From: an uncultured Candidatus Saccharibacteria bacterium
GTDB taxonomy: Bacteria > Patescibacteriota > Saccharimonadia > Saccharimonadales > Saccharimonadaceae
Reading direction: 5' to 3'
Length of the DNA stretch: 64,000 nt
Assembly: GCA_946406315.1 (NCBI GenBank)
Contig: CAMJKD010000003.1
Coordinates: forward strand, 43,752 to 107,751
Positions 1 to 12,241 of the stretch are shown in pieces. Numbering within the stretch: position 1 is the first letter of the stretch; every line of letters begins with the position of its first letter. The translations under genes were made by a program, and so were the position numbers. The notes under the pieces are model-generated. The model searched no databases. It was not told the DNA's origin and saw only the letters and a program-made list of their open reading frames with translations.

Positions 1-270
1 TATGAATACGTCGGTACGAATCGTAAACTTATACTAATGACGATTTATCGCGGCGATCGTTTTAATGATGCGCAAGGGTGGAACGCACTAATCGCGGATT
101 TCGCTCAGAATCATGAAAATGTCTACTTGATGGATTGGTTTTCGGAAAACGTCAACAACGTCGACAAATACTTAATTTTCGACCATCTGCACCCTAATCG
201 AGCCGGTCGCGAACACTTCGCCCATATGGTCAGACGAACCGTTTTTAAAGCACTTGACTTAACTGAATAA
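1..270 (+). CDS. C-terminal part of SGNH-hydrolase/acyltransferase-like protein (5' truncated by window edge)
   Basis: Frame is open from base 1 (YEYVGTNRKLILMTIYRGDRF...); ends with DHLHPNRAGREHFA, which resembles the SGNH D-x-x-H block. Confidence 0.6.
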   Translation, partial: YEYVGTNRKLILMTIYRGDRFNDAQGWNALIADFAQNHENVYLMDWFSENVNNVDKYLIFDHLHPNRAGREHFAHMVRRTVFKALDLTE

Positions 271-356
271 TTTAAATATAGTACTAAGAACTTATTTACC
301 CAGCACGAGTAGTACATTTATATGTATGAACATTACGGCGAGAGGAGGTGTGTCGT

Positions 357-1019
357 ATGTATCAGTATGGATATGATGAGCATGAGTTTCGCTATGAGCT
401 CGAATGGTATTTTAAAGAGCATACGTTCCCCGAAGCTCAAAAAGCGCTCGACTATGCTTGGGAAAAGCATTCTGGACAGACCAGAATTAACGGACAACCA
501 TTCATCATTCATCCGCTCTTTGTTGCGAAATACGGCATTTGCATCGGTGCAAAAACCGAAGATCAAATTTGCATAGCGTTGTTGCATGACGTATGCGAAG
601 ATTGCGGCATCGAACCAGAGGAACTTCCGTTCAATAAAGAAGTTCAGGATGCAGTACGTCATTTAACCTTCAAGTACGAATACGAAGAAGGCGACAATGA
701 AGTTGAGAAGCGTAGGAAGAAGATGATCTCAAAGACGGTGACCTATGCTCGCTTGCTTGAAAACCCGCTTGCAGTAGTATGTAAGGGTGTGGATCGTTAT
801 CATAACCTGACTACAGCCGAAGAGCTGCCGCCTGGTAAAATAACGAAAAACGTCCTTGAGACACATCGTTTATTACTTCCAGTAATCTATAATGCCTTGT
901 CTCTGCAGGCTTATAGTCATTTCTATCATCAGCTTTATACGCTCTCAATCAACTTAAGGTCTTTAAATGATCTGCTCGCCATGAAGCATAGTATTAGGCT
1001 AGATACTATGACGCGATGA
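357..1019 (+). CDS. HD-domain protein resembling the RelA/SpoT hydrolase domain
   Basis: HSGQTRINGQPFIIHPLFVAKYG...IALLHDVCED is an HD-type motif; RBS gaggagg upstream; the track start at 348 is an upstream GTG. Confidence 0.75.
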   Translation: MYQYGYDEHEFRYELEWYFKEHTFPEAQKALDYAWEKHSGQTRINGQPFIIHPLFVAKYGICIGAKTEDQICIALLHDVCEDCGIEPEELPFNKEVQDAVRHLTFKYEYEEGDNEVEKRRKKMISKTVTYARLLENPLAVVCKGVDRYHNLTTAEELPPGKITKNVLETHRLLLPVIYNALSLQAYSHFYHQLYTLSINLRSLNDLLAMKHSIRLDTMTR

Positions 1020-1026
1020 CGAGTCT

Positions 1027-1050
1027 GCCCCGCAAATTGCGGGGCTTTTT
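1027..1050 (+). terminator. Rho-independent terminator
   Basis: gccccgcaaattgcggggc followed by ttttt. Confidence 0.85.
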
Positions 1051-1112
1051 AATTCCGGAAAACCGCGTTAAACTAAACATATATTTTTCGACTCTGAAAG
1101 GTGGTGGTATGA

Positions 1113-1505
1113 GTGGCAGAAAATGGCACCTTAGGCAAACATCGCAATAGGCATCACTTGCTGTATCCAGCTCGCGTATGGCGCTCCATTGGACCTAACT
1201 CATTAATGCTACGCGGGGCGTTCATAATTAAGATAGACGAACGGCTTCATGCGCAATTACATCGAGAGTTAGATAAATATTTAGGAGATAATATTACGCG
1301 AGAGAAGCTTCCGTATAGAAACACTATCAAGCACTTGAAGAGAGAATACAAAAAACACGAGCTACAGGTTCGCATGATGAATCCTATTCAAAAACTTGAA
1401 TGGCTCGAAAATGAGATTAATCCAGGCGAGAAACGTAATGTTTGGCTGTTTCGTATGTTGGATATGCAACGTAGATTTCTGATTGCACATATTGAGGAGA
1501 TGTAG
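1113..1505 (+). CDS. Hypothetical protein with His-rich N-terminal segment (NRHHLLYPARVWR...LHAQLHREL)
   Basis: GTG start 7 nt after aaaggtgg; ORF open to TAG. Confidence 0.55.
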   Translation: MAENGTLGKHRNRHHLLYPARVWRSIGPNSLMLRGAFIIKIDERLHAQLHRELDKYLGDNITREKLPYRNTIKHLKREYKKHELQVRMMNPIQKLEWLENEINPGEKRNVWLFRMLDMQRRFLIAHIEEM

Positions 1506-1638
1506 AGTCTCCTCTTTCTCTTGAATTATTAGGTAAAATCTGCTACAATACACATAAGAGTTTCGTGAGCTCTGTTTGTTAATGCTGGACAGCTGAGCTC
1601 TATTACAGCAATAAATTTAATGAGAGAAAAGGATTTTT

Positions 1639-2052
1639 GTGCCTACAATCAATCAATTAGTGCGTAAGCCACGCAAAAAAGCCACAAAGAAGAGCAAAGC
1701 TCCAGCTTTGGGCTCCATCGTGAATACGCTCAAGACTCGTTACTACAAACAGTCTGCTCCACTTAAGCGCGGTGTTTGTGTTAAGGTAACAACTAAAACC
1801 CCAAAGAAACCAAACTCCGCTTTACGTAAGGTTGCTCGTGTACGCCTTACCAATGGCCAGGAAGTATGGGCTTACATCGGCGGTGAAGGCCATAACCTTC
1901 AGGAGCACGCAGTTGTGCTTGTTCGCGGTGGTCGTGTGCCAGATCTTCCAGGCGTGCGTTATCATATTGTTCGCGGTACGCTTGACCTTCAAGGCGTCCA
2001 GGGTCGCAAGCAAGGCCGTTCTAAATACGGCGCAAAGAAGGAGGGTAATTAA
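1639..2052 (+). CDS. rpsL: 30S ribosomal protein S12
   Basis: [13 protein letters not shown]...[20 protein letters not shown] signature. Confidence 0.98.
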   Translation: MPTINQLVRKPRKKATKKSKAPALGSIVNTLKTRYYKQSAPLKRGVCVKVTTKTPKKPNSALRKVARVRLTNGQEVWAYIGGEGHNLQEHAVVLVRGGRVPDLPGVRYHIVRGTLDLQGVQGRKQGRSKYGAKKEGN

Positions 2053-2054
2053 TT

Positions 2055-2534
2055 ATGCCACGTAAAGTAACTTCTAGCTTGCAGCGCAAGGTTATGCCTG
2101 ATCGCAAATATCAGAGCGTACTCGTTCAACGTTTAATCAACAAATCCATGCTTGATGGTAAAAAGCATGTCGCCGAGCGCGCCGTTTATTCTGCCATTGA
2201 GGGTGCTGCTAAGAAATTAAAGAGCGAAAACCCAGTCGAGGTCCTCGAGCAAGCCATTAAGAATATCAGCCCAGATTTCGAAGTTAAATCTCGTCGTGTT
2301 GGCGGCGCGAACTATCAGATTCCATTCCCAATCGCCGGCCATCGCCAACTTCATTTCGCAATGATGTGGCTCGTCCAAGCCGCTCGCGCTCGCTCTGGCA
2401 TGTCATATGCTAAGCGCCTCGAGGCAGAAATTGTTGATGCCTACAATGAAGCCGGTGCCGCCTTCAAGAAGAAGGAAGATTGTCACCGTATGGCCGAAGC
2501 AAACCGCGCCTTTGCGCACTTTGCTCGCGCTTAA
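2055..2534 (+). CDS. rpsG: 30S ribosomal protein S7
   Basis: S7 signature, immediately downstream of rpsL. Confidence 0.98.
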   Translation: MPRKVTSSLQRKVMPDRKYQSVLVQRLINKSMLDGKKHVAERAVYSAIEGAAKKLKSENPVEVLEQAIKNISPDFEVKSRRVGGANYQIPFPIAGHRQLHFAMMWLVQAARARSGMSYAKRLEAEIVDAYNEAGAAFKKKEDCHRMAEANRAFAHFARA

Positions 2535-2551
2535 TTCGTAATTACTTAAAA

Positions 2552-2585
2552 AAGACTCTCAGAGAAATCCGAGGGTCTTTTTGTG
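2552..2585 (+). terminator. Terminator after rpsG
   Basis: aagactctcagagaaatccgagggtctttttgt hairpin and T tract. Confidence 0.8.
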
Positions 2586-2698
2586 ACCAATCTTTGCGCA
2601 ACAAGATACTAATAATGCTTGACAATAAAATCAAAGTATGATATAATTAAACCGTTGTATAAAAAACAAAGCTCTTATCCGTAAAGGAGGTGTCAAAT

Positions 2699-2908
2699 AT
2701 GGCACATGAAGTTGTCAGTAATAGCAGACCCGATATCGACAAAATCGATCCTGCAATGCTGCAGGCGGCAGCCGATGAAATCAGCAGTGCGGAGCACGCC
2801 CGCTCGAGAAGAGAGCAGCTCGCTGAGGAATCTTTCTCTGAGACCGTCCTGCTTCCCATCCTTCGCCGCGCCAGAGCAGAATTCGGCAATGGTCTTGATA
2901 TCGGCTGA
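2699..2908 (+). CDS. Small hypothetical protein (about 69 aa)
   Basis: Strong RBS aaaggaggtgtc before ATG; hairpin plus T tract downstream near 2966-2995. Confidence 0.55.
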   Translation: MAHEVVSNSRPDIDKIDPAMLQAAADEISSAEHARSRREQLAEESFSETVLLPILRRARAEFGNGLDIG

Positions 2909-3074
2909 TTCCTGGCGAAGAAGTAAGAGTCGCAGTGCTTCTCGGCGATGCGAACTTCACTCTGTAGGCTCCGCTAATTGAGGCGGAGTCTTTTTAAATG
3001 TTACAAAATGCTCATATTGGGCTTAGATACTCTGGTGTTTATACGCTACGAAATGCTTGTGCTAAAATTAGATT

Positions 3075-4493
3075 ATGAAAAAGCGCAAGCTTATTTATCA
3101 AATCTATCCCACAGCTATCGGATCGTTACGTGATATAACGGAAAAAATTCCTTTGATTGCCAAGTTGCAGCCGGACTACATTTGGCTAAGTCCAATCTTT
3201 TTGAGCCCATGGGTAGATGGTGGCTATGACGTGTCGGATTATTGTAAAATTGACCCACGCTTTGGCAATATGGGCGACTTCAGAAAACTCGTCAGTGTCG
3301 CCAAGCAATACAATATTGGTATTTTGTTGGATTTAGTTCTCAATCATACATCTTCTGAGCATATCTGGTTTAAGAAGTCCGAGAGGCACGACCCGTGGTA
3401 TAAAGACTATTATGTCTGGTTAGATAAGCCGCTAAATTGGGGTTCGTTCTTCGGTGGTCCAGCCTTTGACTATAACGAAAATCGCGGTAAGTATTATTTA
3501 CACCTCTACGACCGCAGTCAACCAGATTTGAATTTCTGCAATCCCCGCGTAGTAAAAGAGTTCAAGAAAATTATCAAATTCTGGACTAATCATGGCGTAG
3601 CCGGCTTTAGAGTAGATTCCGCCAATGTGTTAGCGGAAGATGCGCTCAAATCCGGTGTTCTTCCGCGCATTTCGGGTTTCTTCAATTACTATCAGACTAA
3701 AGAAACGGTTGCTATCCTTGAAAAACTATTTTGCGATGAGAAAATCTTCACTATCGCCGAACCAGTTGGCGGCGAATTCATGAGTCGCGCGCGCTTTCGC
3801 GAATTGACCCGCCAAGCTTTTGACGCATCATTCAATGTTGGTACAATAGATATTGCTGACACTTTCTTCTCAATTAAAGACCGTCTTTATCCGGTCAATT
3901 ACCGCAAGTGGTTTCATACGTTGGCTAAGTGGTGCCAAGAAGATAAATTCTCGCTAGCAATCGAGTCGCACGACACGCCACGCGCGCCGTCTCGCTTTCA
4001 TGCTGACCCAAAGACTCTCGCGATGTTACAGTTTTTGTTGCCGTGCAATTTTCCATGTATCTACCAAGGGCAGGAGATTGGCACGAAAAATGCTAAACTT
4101 AGCAATAATATCGACGACTATCCGGGCGTACAATCGCGCATGATTTATCGTCGTCTGCGCAAAGAGGGCAAAACCAAAGCGCAGGCTATGAAACACGTCA
4201 GGCTTACCTCGCGCGATAATGCGCGGCAGCCAATCGATTGGGGTGAATACGTCTTGCAGGAGGCGAATGAAAAATCCATTCTCAACTTTTATCGTAAAAT
4301 TACGAAGCTTTGGCGGACCGATCCGGTGTTAATTAATGGCGATTTCCATGTTCGCAAAGAGACTAAGAAAGGTGTTTTCGATTTTGAACGTAGCTATCGG
4401 GGCGAAACTTATTACATCCACCTTGACCTAAGCGGAAAAACTAAATCGTATTGCAAGAATATCGATGGCGGAATTGTTATTGCAAATCACTAA
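3075..4493 (+). CDS. GH13 family alpha-amylase/alpha-glucosidase-like protein
   Basis: Reads as GH13: LIYQIYPTAIGSL...GILLDLVLNHTSSEHIWF...VAGFRVDSANVL...ESHDTPR. Confidence 0.92.
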   Translation: MKKRKLIYQIYPTAIGSLRDITEKIPLIAKLQPDYIWLSPIFLSPWVDGGYDVSDYCKIDPRFGNMGDFRKLVSVAKQYNIGILLDLVLNHTSSEHIWFKKSERHDPWYKDYYVWLDKPLNWGSFFGGPAFDYNENRGKYYLHLYDRSQPDLNFCNPRVVKEFKKIIKFWTNHGVAGFRVDSANVLAEDALKSGVLPRISGFFNYYQTKETVAILEKLFCDEKIFTIAEPVGGEFMSRARFRELTRQAFDASFNVGTIDIADTFFSIKDRLYPVNYRKWFHTLAKWCQEDKFSLAIESHDTPRAPSRFHADPKTLAMLQFLLPCNFPCIYQGQEIGTKNAKLSNNIDDYPGVQSRMIYRRLRKEGKTKAQAMKHVRLTSRDNARQPIDWGEYVLQEANEKSILNFYRKITKLWRTDPVLINGDFHVRKETKKGVFDFERSYRGETYYIHLDLSGKTKSYCKNIDGGIVIANH

Positions 4494-4600
4494 CAGAACG
4501 GATATTTATACCTTTTGCAACTGATAAAAATATGTTAATATAAATCCAAACGCTTGCAAGAGCTATTATTGCTATTGTCTAAAATAATTAAAGGAAATAT

Positions 4601-6697
4601 ATGGCAAACCAAAAAGTTACGGATTTATCTAAGTATCGAAACATCGGCATTATCGCCCATATCGATGCTGGTAAAACCACTACATCTGAGGCTATTCTTT
4701 ATCGTACTGGTCTCAAGCACAAAATCGACCTCGTTAAGGGCGATACCGGCGGTGCTACCACCGACTGGATGGAACAAGAAAAAGAGCGTGGTATTACAAT
4801 TACCTCCGCTGCTGTGACTGCTTACTGGAAAGGTCACAAAATCAACATTATCGATACACCAGGCCACATCGACTTTACAGCCGAGGTCGAGCGTTCGCTT
4901 CGCGTGCTCGACGGCGCTGTAGTTGTATTTGATGGTAAGATGGGCGTCGAGGCTCAGTCGGAAACCGTCTGGCGTCAAGCCGATAAATATGGCGTTCCGC
5001 GTATCTGTTTTGTCAATAAAATCAATCAGATTGGCGGCGATTTCTACAAGTCTCTTGAGTCTATTCATAAGCGCTTGAGTAAGAATGCTTTTGCAATTCA
5101 TCTCCCAATCGGCTTCGAAAAGGATATTTGCGGCGTTGTCGACCTTATTGATATGAAGGCATATACCTACAAAGATTATGCCGACCATGAGTTGACTGTC
5201 GGTGATATTCCTGAAGATATGGTCGAAAAAGCCAAGAACTATCGCTCCATGCTCGTCGAAGAGGCCGTCCAGGCTGACGAAGCCCTCATGGAAAAGTTCT
5301 TCGACCAAGGCGAAGAAGCTATTACTCCAGAAGAGCTCAAAACCGCACTTCGTAAGCGTGTAATTGACGGTCAATTCTTCCTTGTTACCGGCGGCGATGG
5401 TCGCGGCGTGGTTGTAGAGAAGGTTCTTGACCTCGTGACTGATTTCTTGCCAGCCCCAACCGATATCCCAGCCATTCTCGGCAAGTCGCCAAAAACTGGT
5501 GAAGACATTGTTCGCCATAGCGACGAAAAAGAACCCCTTACCGCTCTCGCATTTAAGATTGCAACCGATCCATTTGTTGGTAAACTCATCTTTATCCGCG
5601 TTTACTCTGGCAAGCTCGAATCTGGTTCTTACGTGTTAAATGCTACTACTGGCAATAAGGAGCGCGTTGGCCGTCTCGTCCGTATGTTTGCCGATAAGCG
5701 TGATGATATTGACGAAATCGGCGCTGGTGATATCGCAGCAGTCGTTGGACTCAAGGACACTACGACTGGTACTACGCTTTGCGATCCAGCTCATCCAATT
5801 CTACTTGAGTCAATTGAGTTTCCAGATCCACCTGTATCTATCGCCGTTGAGCCGAAGACTAAGGCTGACCAAGAGAAGATGGCTATTGGTCTCGGCAAGC
5901 TCGCCGAAGAAGATCCGACCTTCCGTGTTCATACCGATGAAGAATCTGGCCAAACCATTATTTCTGGCATGGGCGAGCTTCACCTCGATATCATTATCGA
6001 CCGCCTCAAGCGTGAATTTAATGTTGAAGCTAACACTGGCGAGCCACAAGTAGCCTATCGCGAAACCATCCGTGGTACTGCCGAAGCTCAAGGTAAACAC
6101 ATCAAGCAGTCTGGTGGTCGTGGTCAGTATGGTGACGTTTGGATCAAGTTTGAGCCAAATGAGCCAGGTAAAGGCTTCGAGTTTATTGATCAGATTAAAG
6201 GCGGCGTCGTTCCGCTCGAATATCGTAAACCGGTTATGGAAGGCATCAAAGAGACCCTCGAAGGCGGTGTTATCGCTGGCTATCCAGTGCTTGACGTCAA
6301 GGCGACTCTTTATGATGGCTCCTACCACGACGTCGACTCTTCCGAGCTCGCCTTCCATCTTGCTGGCGCACTTGCAACTCGTGAAGGTATTAAAAAAGCT
6401 CGTCCAGTCTTACTTGAGCCTGTAATGAAAATCGAAATTACCACTCCAGAAGATTTCATGGGCGATGTCATTGGCGACCTTAACTCTCGCCGTGGTCGCG
6501 TTGAAAGTATGGAAGATCGCGACAATGGCGTTAAGGTTATTACAGGTTTCGTACCACTTGCTAATATGTTTGGCTACACCTCGGATCTTCGCGGTATGTC
6601 TCAAGGTCGTGCTGCTTCTACTATGGAGCTCCATGGATACGAGGAAGTTCCACCGAACATTGCTCAAGAGATTATAGATAAGCGCAATTCGAAATAA
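4601..6697 (+). CDS. fusA: Elongation factor G
   Basis: [26 protein letters not shown]; full-length EF-G architecture. Confidence 0.98.
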   Translation: MANQKVTDLSKYRNIGIIAHIDAGKTTTSEAILYRTGLKHKIDLVKGDTGGATTDWMEQEKERGITITSAAVTAYWKGHKINIIDTPGHIDFTAEVERSLRVLDGAVVVFDGKMGVEAQSETVWRQADKYGVPRICFVNKINQIGGDFYKSLESIHKRLSKNAFAIHLPIGFEKDICGVVDLIDMKAYTYKDYADHELTVGDIPEDMVEKAKNYRSMLVEEAVQADEALMEKFFDQGEEAITPEELKTALRKRVIDGQFFLVTGGDGRGVVVEKVLDLVTDFLPAPTDIPAILGKSPKTGEDIVRHSDEKEPLTALAFKIATDPFVGKLIFIRVYSGKLESGSYVLNATTGNKERVGRLVRMFADKRDDIDEIGAGDIAAVVGLKDTTTGTTLCDPAHPILLESIEFPDPPVSIAVEPKTKADQEKMAIGLGKLAEEDPTFRVHTDEESGQTIISGMGELHLDIIIDRLKREFNVEANTGEPQVAYRETIRGTAEAQGKHIKQSGGRGQYGDVWIKFEPNEPGKGFEFIDQIKGGVVPLEYRKPVMEGIKETLEGGVIAGYPVLDVKATLYDGSYHDVDSSELAFHLAGALATREGIKKARPVLLEPVMKIEITTPEDFMGDVIGDLNSRRGRVESMEDRDNGVKVITGFVPLANMFGYTSDLRGMSQGRAASTMELHGYEEVPPNIAQEIIDKRNSK

Positions 6698-6883
6698 GAT
6701 GGCTTCGGAAATGTCCGCATTTCCGAGGTATCGGTGAGAATGAGTATATATAGCGAAGCTATATAAGCGAAATTCAAAATAAGACAATGAAAAAACTGCC
6801 CCACCAAGGGTAGTTTTTGATAGGTGTAACAAAAAAGACATAAAAAAGCGCCCGTTCTGGGCGCTAGGTCTCATTTACTAGTA

Positions 6884-7678
6884 TTATTGTAAGTCGAAAG
6901 CGAAATCGTAGGAAATCGAACCCTCGGGAACATGCAGTTCCTTCCAAACTTTTAAGGAATCAGGTTCGATATATTTTGTAACTTTCTTATTATGTACGAC
7001 ATAGTGACCCTCGTAGGATCGTACTTTCGCGATGCTTGGCGATGCGCCGTTTTCATCAGTGCAGTCGTCGTAAAGCTTGTCGCCGTTAGCTGTGTCAATT
7101 TCACCCTGTTCAATAGCTCCATCTTCGGCGCGGTAGTAATACCGATAGCAGCCATTCGTGTCGATAACGAAAATACCAATAGAACCACTCCCACTCACGC
7201 CGTAGGTGTCATTGACTGATAGTACATCTCTAGTCTCAACTACCTCGCGGACAACCGAAAATTCTTTACCGTCATATTCTTTATATAACTCTGATGCGGC
7301 CGGAAGTGGAAGAATTGCACTAATTGGGATCATGAGACCCCCAATTAGCATAAAAAGTACAGTGAAAATAAACTGAAGTTTAGAGCTCTCTTTGTCGAGA
7401 AAACCGAGCACGCAAGCTAAGGCATACATCTCGGCATTGCAACATATTTGCAAATAGATATTTTCATGTGGATTATTAATAAACATTTCGACGCATAGTA
7501 TAACGGCGGTCGCAAGTGTTATGAGAAAAAACAATGAAGAAACTAGAACACCGGTATTATCGGGATTATCATCTTTTTCGCTTTTTAGCTTTCTGAGATG
7601 ATCCGACAAGTAATAGGACGTGACGAACAGCAGTATAAGAACAATCGCACCTAATACAACGCGCATAAAAGTAGACAC
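6884..7678 (-). CDS. Hypothetical multi-pass membrane protein with C-terminal soluble domain
   Basis: Several hydrophobic helices; RBS-like gaaaggaagggg (reverse complement) upstream; on the strand opposite to the ribosomal genes. Confidence 0.6.
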   Translation of the reverse strand: MSTFMRVVLGAIVLILLFVTSYYLSDHLRKLKSEKDDNPDNTGVLVSSLFFLITLATAVILCVEMFINNPHENIYLQICCNAEMYALACVLGFLDKESSKLQFIFTVLFMLIGGLMIPISAILPLPAASELYKEYDGKEFSVVREVVETRDVLSVNDTYGVSGSGSIGIFVIDTNGCYRYYYRAEDGAIEQGEIDTANGDKLYDDCTDENGASPSIAKVRSYEGHYVVHNKKVTKYIEPDSLKVWKELHVPEGSISYDFAFDLQ

Positions 7679-7801
7679 AGTATATTATCCCCCTTCCTTT
7701 CACTAGTAATGTACGAGACTAATATAACTATAACATATTGGCATGAATAGTCAAGGAAAATGAAAATGACGCCACTACCGTGGCGTCAGAAAAATGCGTT
7801 G

Positions 7802-8140
7802 TTAAGTATAAAGTATCAGCGGCGGCTCATCGTCATACTCGGATTCAGAGTGTGGATTCCTTATAAACGTGAGTACGACTATGTCGTCATCCCTACAGCG
7901 CTCGTAAACATCTCTAGAATACACGTCGAACTGACCAAAACGTCTTCGCATCGCTTCGTCTGTCGGTACGACTGTTACGATGAACTTTTGATCCTCCTTC
8001 ACCCGATATCCGCAGTAGAGACCGTGCATAAGGATTTTTACCTCTAAGTCGGTCGGCTTTTTAAAAAGATTTTTCTCCTTATCGGGAGAAAAACGTTCCG
8101 GAAAAAGAAGTTGCAGTAGAAGTTCTAGTGGGTTCTTCAT
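7802..8140 (-). CDS. Hypothetical protein
   Basis: 112-aa ORF between terminator-like gacgccactaccgtggcgtc (7769-7788) and tuf. Confidence 0.5.
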   Translation of the reverse strand: MKNPLELLLQLLFPERFSPDKEKNLFKKPTDLEVKILMHGLYCGYRVKEDQKFIVTVVPTDEAMRRRFGQFDVYSRDVYERCRDDDIVVLTFIRNPHSESEYDDEPPLILYT

Positions 8141-8357
8141 GATTTAGCGCCCCCTTTGCGTTCAAAAATGTAAAATAACAACTATCATATTATACAACAT
8201 ATACATTTAAAAATCAAGAATACAAAAAATCGTGGTTGTATTACTTTTTACACTTTACACTTGATTAAAAATCGTATAAAATAATCCCATATAGACTTTT
8301 TGGGCTGGTTAATATTAGTGCTCAAAAATTATTAAAAATAAAGGAGAATATTAAACT

Positions 8358-9539
<1,182 letters not shown>

Positions 9540-9559
9540 TTGATACATCTTATACGGAA

Positions 9560-9588
9560 AATCTCCTCAGCAATGGGGAGATTTTTTA
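9560..9588 (+). terminator. Terminator after tuf
   Basis: aatctcctcagcaatggggagatttttt. Confidence 0.85.
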
Positions 9589-9753
9589 TGGAAAATAAGT
9601 AAGATTCGCTGTGAGTCGGATATTATACACTTGTCATCGCGGTATCGCTTGACTATAGAAGAGATATGTGTTATACTACTCTCAGTAGTCGTTATGGCAT
9701 TTTTTGTGCCATAGCAAGTTTTTGTGCACATTTACAAAGGAGGATGGGTACGT

Positions 9754-10947
9754 ATGACGAAAAAGGGTACACCGAACGACAAACTCTGGGCTGTCATTTT
9801 GGCTGGCGGAAAGGGGCAGAGGCTGTTCCCGCTGAGCAACCCTACGAAGGAGAAACAGTTTGTCTGTATTAGTCCCGAAACTGGATCGTTACTGCAGAAT
9901 ACGATCAGGAGATTTATCTCTATCGGAGTAAAGCCGACAAATGTGGTCATCATAACGACATGCGATCGTCAGACGCGGCTCGCATCTGACGATGTGCTGA
10001 GTCTTGGGGTTTTATCTCAAAATATCCATGAGATCGCTCCGGATCTTGGATATACCGGAGCAATGAACGCTGGAACAGAGTTTATCTCCAGAATCGACAG
10101 TAGCGCAATCATAATTAATTCACCGTCGGACCAGCTGATCGAGAGAAACGCATCGTTCAAGGACTCTATGCAGACGGCAATTGAGTACGCAAACAATGGT
10201 TCCTTTGCGAACGTAGGCGTGAGAATCACGGATCTTGTCACTTACATGGGAACTGGCCATATGCAGTACGACAATAATGGTAGCATTACAAGATTCATCG
10301 AGAAGCCCAATCGGGAGCTTGCCGACAAGCTGATGCGGGAAGGAAATACAGCATGCAATACGGGCATAAACGTATGGCGTGCCGACAGATTCCTCGACGC
10401 AGTCAAGGGTGAAAACCTCAAGGGTATGCCCACGGATAAGTTCATGGGGATCCTCATGAGAAAGGACCTGCGCGCCGTTGTCGGCTCTTTTCCGTGGTAT
10501 GATTGCGGAACCCTGAACAGCCTGCATGGGGTAGGAATGGCGATGGGGAAAGGCACTCCCGATCACCGCAATGTAACGTATGGGAACGTAAAGAAGGGGG
10601 GCACTCGGGATACGTACTGTTATGAGTCCTACATAAGGGCAGAGCCCGGGCATCGTATCGAGGCATATAACATTCCGAAAGCAGCAGTAATTGCCACTTT
10701 CATCGATGGCAAGCCTGCATTTGTAGCTTGCGCAAAATCGGAAAGCCAGAGAATGCGCGAAGTCGCGGAAGAGTTTGAGCGAACCGGCACCTTGAAGGTC
10801 GGCCGCGAGAACGAAGTTCTGCTTACGGACGTATCAGTTGAATGCGCGATTTCGGTTATCGGATTACCTGGCGCCAAGGTAGTGGTCACAAAAGGAAAAA
10901 CGCCTGGCGTAAAATACGACTGGCTTATCACGATGCCTCACCGCTGA
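9754..10947 (+). CDS. Mannose-1-phosphate guanylyltransferase-like nucleotidyltransferase
   Basis: LWAVILAGGKGQRLFPLSNPTKEKQF; RBS aaaggagg before ATG 9754 (the track start 9724 is too early). Confidence 0.82.
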   Translation: MTKKGTPNDKLWAVILAGGKGQRLFPLSNPTKEKQFVCISPETGSLLQNTIRRFISIGVKPTNVVIITTCDRQTRLASDDVLSLGVLSQNIHEIAPDLGYTGAMNAGTEFISRIDSSAIIINSPSDQLIERNASFKDSMQTAIEYANNGSFANVGVRITDLVTYMGTGHMQYDNNGSITRFIEKPNRELADKLMREGNTACNTGINVWRADRFLDAVKGENLKGMPTDKFMGILMRKDLRAVVGSFPWYDCGTLNSLHGVGMAMGKGTPDHRNVTYGNVKKGGTRDTYCYESYIRAEPGHRIEAYNIPKAAVIATFIDGKPAFVACAKSESQRMREVAEEFERTGTLKVGRENEVLLTDVSVECAISVIGLPGAKVVVTKGKTPGVKYDWLITMPHR

Positions 10948-11042
10948 CTACGTAAAACTTGCGACTATCGTTAGGCCTCTTATATAAGGGGCCTTTTTCA
11001 TGTGCTAAAATATAACCAAAAGCATCAAAAAAGGAGTATTCC

Positions 11043-11477
11043 GTGAGCGTAGTCGAAATAATAGTATTAATCATCGGCATTATATTTGTGGTTGCCGGAT
11101 ACGCTTACGGTAAGATTTGCGACTCCAAGAAGAAAAAATCGATAATTCCCGCCGACTACATAGAGTGTATCGGTATTTGCAAGAAGCATATAGAAAAGAA
11201 TGGAGAATTTCATGAAGAATTCGAGATCGTCCATGGCGGAAAAACATTAAAGTACAGCTTCCCGCCACAGAGTTCAAATGATAAGCTCCACGAGATTGAT
11301 TCAATCGAAAGATTCTACATCAACGACGCTAACGAAAAAGAAATAAAAACCGCTGCCGACTTTGCCAAACAGGAAAAGTCTACCGATAAGAAAAGGCTAC
11401 GCATATGCTATACGGTAATGGGCGTGGGGCTACTTTGCATCATAAGCGTATTGGCAAAATTAGTTATATTTGACTAA
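11043..11477 (+). CDS. Small membrane protein, hypothetical
   Basis: Hydrophobic helix at each end; RBS aaaaggag, GTG start. Confidence 0.6.
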   Translation: MSVVEIIVLIIGIIFVVAGYAYGKICDSKKKKSIIPADYIECIGICKKHIEKNGEFHEEFEIVHGGKTLKYSFPPQSSNDKLHEIDSIERFYINDANEKEIKTAADFAKQEKSTDKKRLRICYTVMGVGLLCIISVLAKLVIFD

Positions 11478-11618
11478 AAGCCCGCAACAATCTATTGATT
11501 GACAAAAACACCCATCTTTGATATAATACACTCATTAACTAATTATTATTTCGCAACAACTCATAGACTACACGTCTAGATGTAATCTGAGGTTATACGA
11601 AAAGCAGAAAGGACAAAA

Positions 11619-11945
11619 ATGCCAGAGAAAGCAAAAGGCGAAGGTCTCAAGATTCGCATTCGCCTCAAAGCTTACGATCATCGCTTGATCGACCAAAGCG
11701 CCAAACAAATCGTTGACACCGCTATTCGTACCGGTGCTCAAGTTAGCGGCCCAGTGCCTCTTCCAACCAAGCGCTCAACCTTTACCGTCGTAAAGAGCCC
11801 ACACGTCTACAAGACCGGTGGCGAAGCTTTCGAAATGAAGGTTCATAAGCGGCTTATCGATGTTATCAACGCTACGCCGAAGACGATTGATGCATTGCAA
11901 AATCTCTCTTTGCCAGCCGGCGTCGATGCTGAAATTAAGATGTAA
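11619..11945 (+). CDS. rpsJ: 30S ribosomal protein S10
   Basis: [40 protein letters not shown]. Confidence 0.98.
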   Translation: MPEKAKGEGLKIRIRLKAYDHRLIDQSAKQIVDTAIRTGAQVSGPVPLPTKRSTFTVVKSPHVYKTGGEAFEMKVHKRLIDVINATPKTIDALQNLSLPAGVDAEIKM

Positions 11946-11949
11946 TCAC

Positions 11950-11987
11950 TACAAAAAATCCACTTCTGTTATAGGGGTGGATTTTTT
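11950..11987 (+). terminator. Terminator after rpsJ
   Basis: aaaaatccacttctgttataggggtggatttttt hairpin. Confidence 0.8.
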
Positions 11988-11988
11988 A

Positions 11989-12195
11989 TTATTCATATTC
12001 GATAATTTGCCACTCTGGCCAAATATAGCTTTTCAGACCATGTTCAACAGCGTGTGTAGAATTGGCATGTAGTTCCGCTAGGTCAACCTTATCTAGCGCG
12101 CCTTTAACCATAATCACATCATACGGTACGCACTCATTGTCTTGACAATACGAATAAGTATGATATTTTATATCTAATGCACCGTGCGCGGGGCA
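11989..12195 (-). pseudogene. Probable 5'-truncated gene remnant
   Basis: Frame reads CPAHGALDIKYHTYSYCQDNECVPYDVIMVKGALDKVDLAELHANSTHAVEHGLKSYIWPEWQIIEYE*; stop TAA just upstream and no start codon before an internal ATG. Confidence 0.4.
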
Positions 12196-12241
12196 TAGTT
12201 ATTTTATGTCTTGATTCTACTACGGAAAGGAAGTGATTAGG

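Noticed and set aside
4625-5518. 297-aa minus-strand ORF
   Set aside because: Fully antisense to fusA; no RBS or recognisable motif; by-product of codon bias
5810-6874. Minus-strand ORFs of 182 and 154 aa
   Set aside because: Antisense to the end of fusA
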